Of a stretch of 64,000 nt of DNA, positions 63,153 to 64,000 are shown in pieces. Numbering within the stretch: the stretch's first letter is position 1; each line of letters starts with the position of its first letter. The position numbers and the translations under genes are program-made. This stretch comes from Intestinibacillus sp. Marseille-P6563 (GTDB lineage Bacteria > Bacillota > Clostridia > Oscillospirales > Butyricicoccaceae): NCBI RefSeq assembly GCF_900604335.1, contig NZ_UWOD01000001.1, positions 1-64,000 on the forward strand. The letters run 5' to 3'. A model generated the notes under the pieces. It was not told the DNA's origin. It ran no database searches and saw nothing but the letters and a program-made list of their open reading frames with translations.

Positions 63153-64000
63153 TTAGTGTTCCAACATAACTTTGTGGTAGGTCTTCTTACCCTTTTTGAG
63201 AATGCGTTCGTCTGCAAAATCATCCTGCGAAAGCTGGGTCTTCGGATCGCTTACCTTTTCGCCGTCGATCGAGATACCACCGCCCTGAATCAGCTTGCGA
63301 GCGTCCCCGTTCGACGAAGCCAGGCCGCACTTAACCAAAAGGGTCAATACGCCGATCATGCCGTCGGTAAAGTCGGCATCCTGCAAAATGGTGCTCGGCA
63401 TATTGGCATCCGCGGCGCCGCCCTCAAACAGAGATTTTGCAGCCGCCAGAGCCTGATCGGCTTGTTCCTTACCATGCACCATGGAGGTGATTTCATATGC
63501 CAAGCGTTCCTTGACCTTATTGAGCTCGGCGCCTTCCAACTTTTCGAATTCTGCAATCTCATCCAGCGGCACAAAGGTCAAAAGCTTGAGGCAGCGAATG
63601 ACATCCGAATCGTCGACGTTACGCCAGTACTGGAAGAAATCATAGGGGGATGTCTTTTCCGGATCGAGCCAGACAGCACCCTTTTCGGTCTTGCCCATCT
63701 TTTTGCCTTCCGATGTGGTCAGCAGTGTAAAGGTCAAACCATAGGCATCGTCCTTACCATCCACACGACGGATCAGGTCGGCGCCATTGATGATATTGGA
63801 CCACTGGTCATCGCCGCCAAGTTCCAAGTGGCAATCCATTGTGCGGTAAAGATGTAAGAAATCGTAAGACTGCAACAACATGTAGTTAAATTCAATAAAG
63901 CTAAGGCCCTTTTCCAGGCGCGATTTGAAGCACTCAGCCGTCAACATGCGGTTGACCGAGAAATGAACGCCGACTTCCCGCAGGAAATCCATGTAATTAA
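63153..64000 (-). CDS. tyrS: tyrosyl-tRNA synthetase, C-terminal part (cut by window end)
   Basis: At least 281 residues of TyrRS; the N-terminal part with the HIGH-like motif is outside the window. The frame continues open to the last base. Visible: FIEFNYMLLQSYDFLHLY, LELGGDDQWSNIINGADLIRR, the KMSKS-type loop as KKMGKTEKGAVWL, and a C-terminal S4 RNA-binding domain (SSNGDARKLIQGGGISIDGEKV). KMGKS-type loops are usual in this TyrRS group. Confidence 0.96.
   Translation of the reverse strand, partial: NYMDFLREVGVHFSVNRMLTAECFKSRLEKGLSFIEFNYMLLQSYDFLHLYRTMDCHLELGGDDQWSNIINGADLIRRVDGKDDAYGLTFTLLTTSEGKKMGKTEKGAVWLDPEKTSPYDFFQYWRNVDDSDVIRCLKLLTFVPLDEIAEFEKLEGAELNKVKERLAYEITSMVHGKEQADQALAAAKSLFEGGAADANMPSTILQDADFTDGMIGVLTLLVKCGLASSNGDARKLIQGGGISIDGEKVSDPKTQLSQDDFADERILKKGKKTYHKVMLEH

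Overview
The window looks like the chromosome of a strictly anaerobic, gut-type member of the Bacillota (Clostridia, probably near Oscillospirales). This is inferred from strong AGGAGG ribosome sites, a YerC/TrpR-family repressor, hybrid cluster protein, AsrABC sulfite reductase, GatCAB and Firmicutes-type LexA boxes. No species is claimed.

The edges are housekeeping DNA. On the left (1-2896, minus strand) lie a five-tRNA operon (Val-Asp-Phe-Gly-Cys) with a consensus promoter and the operon yerC-like, SAM methyltransferase, hslO (Hsp33). On the right (57699-64000, minus strand) lie tyrS (cut by the window end), ligA, gatC, gatA and gatB.

Between them is 54 kb of accessory DNA. It is bounded on both sides by the same 425-bp element (2897-3321 and 57274-57698, direct orientation, no difference found when read side by side). 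The element begins TGTC, ends TACA and has imperfect terminal inverted repeats. The 5-bp sequence TCGGC flanks only the outermost ends (2892-2896 and 57699-57703). Removing one copy plus the interior leaves a single 425-bp mini-transposon with a perfect 5-bp target duplication between gatB and its terminator. The interior therefore probably arrived, or is held, by recombination between two copies.

Interior layout: (a) 3.5-15.3 kb holds a 1459-aa nuclease-NTPase that looks like an antiviral STAND (Avs-type) protein, an AAA_14/DUF4143 ATPase, a Phd-Doc toxin-antitoxin pair, two unrecognised proteins behind repeat arrays, a LexA-like box and a structured leader, and a RelE/ParE-type pair. (b) 15.8-21 kb holds hcp and a cupin gene behind a perfect palindrome at -41.5, then broken fragments of topB and inositol monophosphatase. 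(c) 21.4-30 kb holds a LacI-controlled ABC importer operon with a metallo-beta-lactamase protein and a secreted protein. (d) 30-36 kb holds a VWA protein, an SLH protein cut by an IS66-family element that has no target duplication, and a DNA-binding winged-helix protein. (e) 36.5-48.4 kb holds a PLP/HD-domain operon, divergent Crp/Fnr and LysR regulators, a MetE-like methyltransferase, asrABC, a flavin-fold protein, a YeiH-type exporter and a DUF438/PAS protein. Two copies of the same operator (TGTTGC-N4-GCAACA) at -41.5 tie this block together. (f) 48.5-50.1 kb holds an HxlR regulator and two flavodoxin-fold reductases. (g) 50.7-52.9 kb holds an operon with a LexA-like box and a structured leader that ends in a truncated PARG-like gene. 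(h) 52.9-57.3 kb holds a Tn7-like transposition module (tnsA, tnsB, tnsC, short tniQ) and an array of 85-bp dyad repeats next to tnsA.

The strongest candidates for undescribed biology are the Avs-like protein, the two damage-box and structured-leader loci, the 85-bp dyad array of the Tn7-like remnant, and the predicted Crp/Fnr regulon for sulfite and PLP metabolism.
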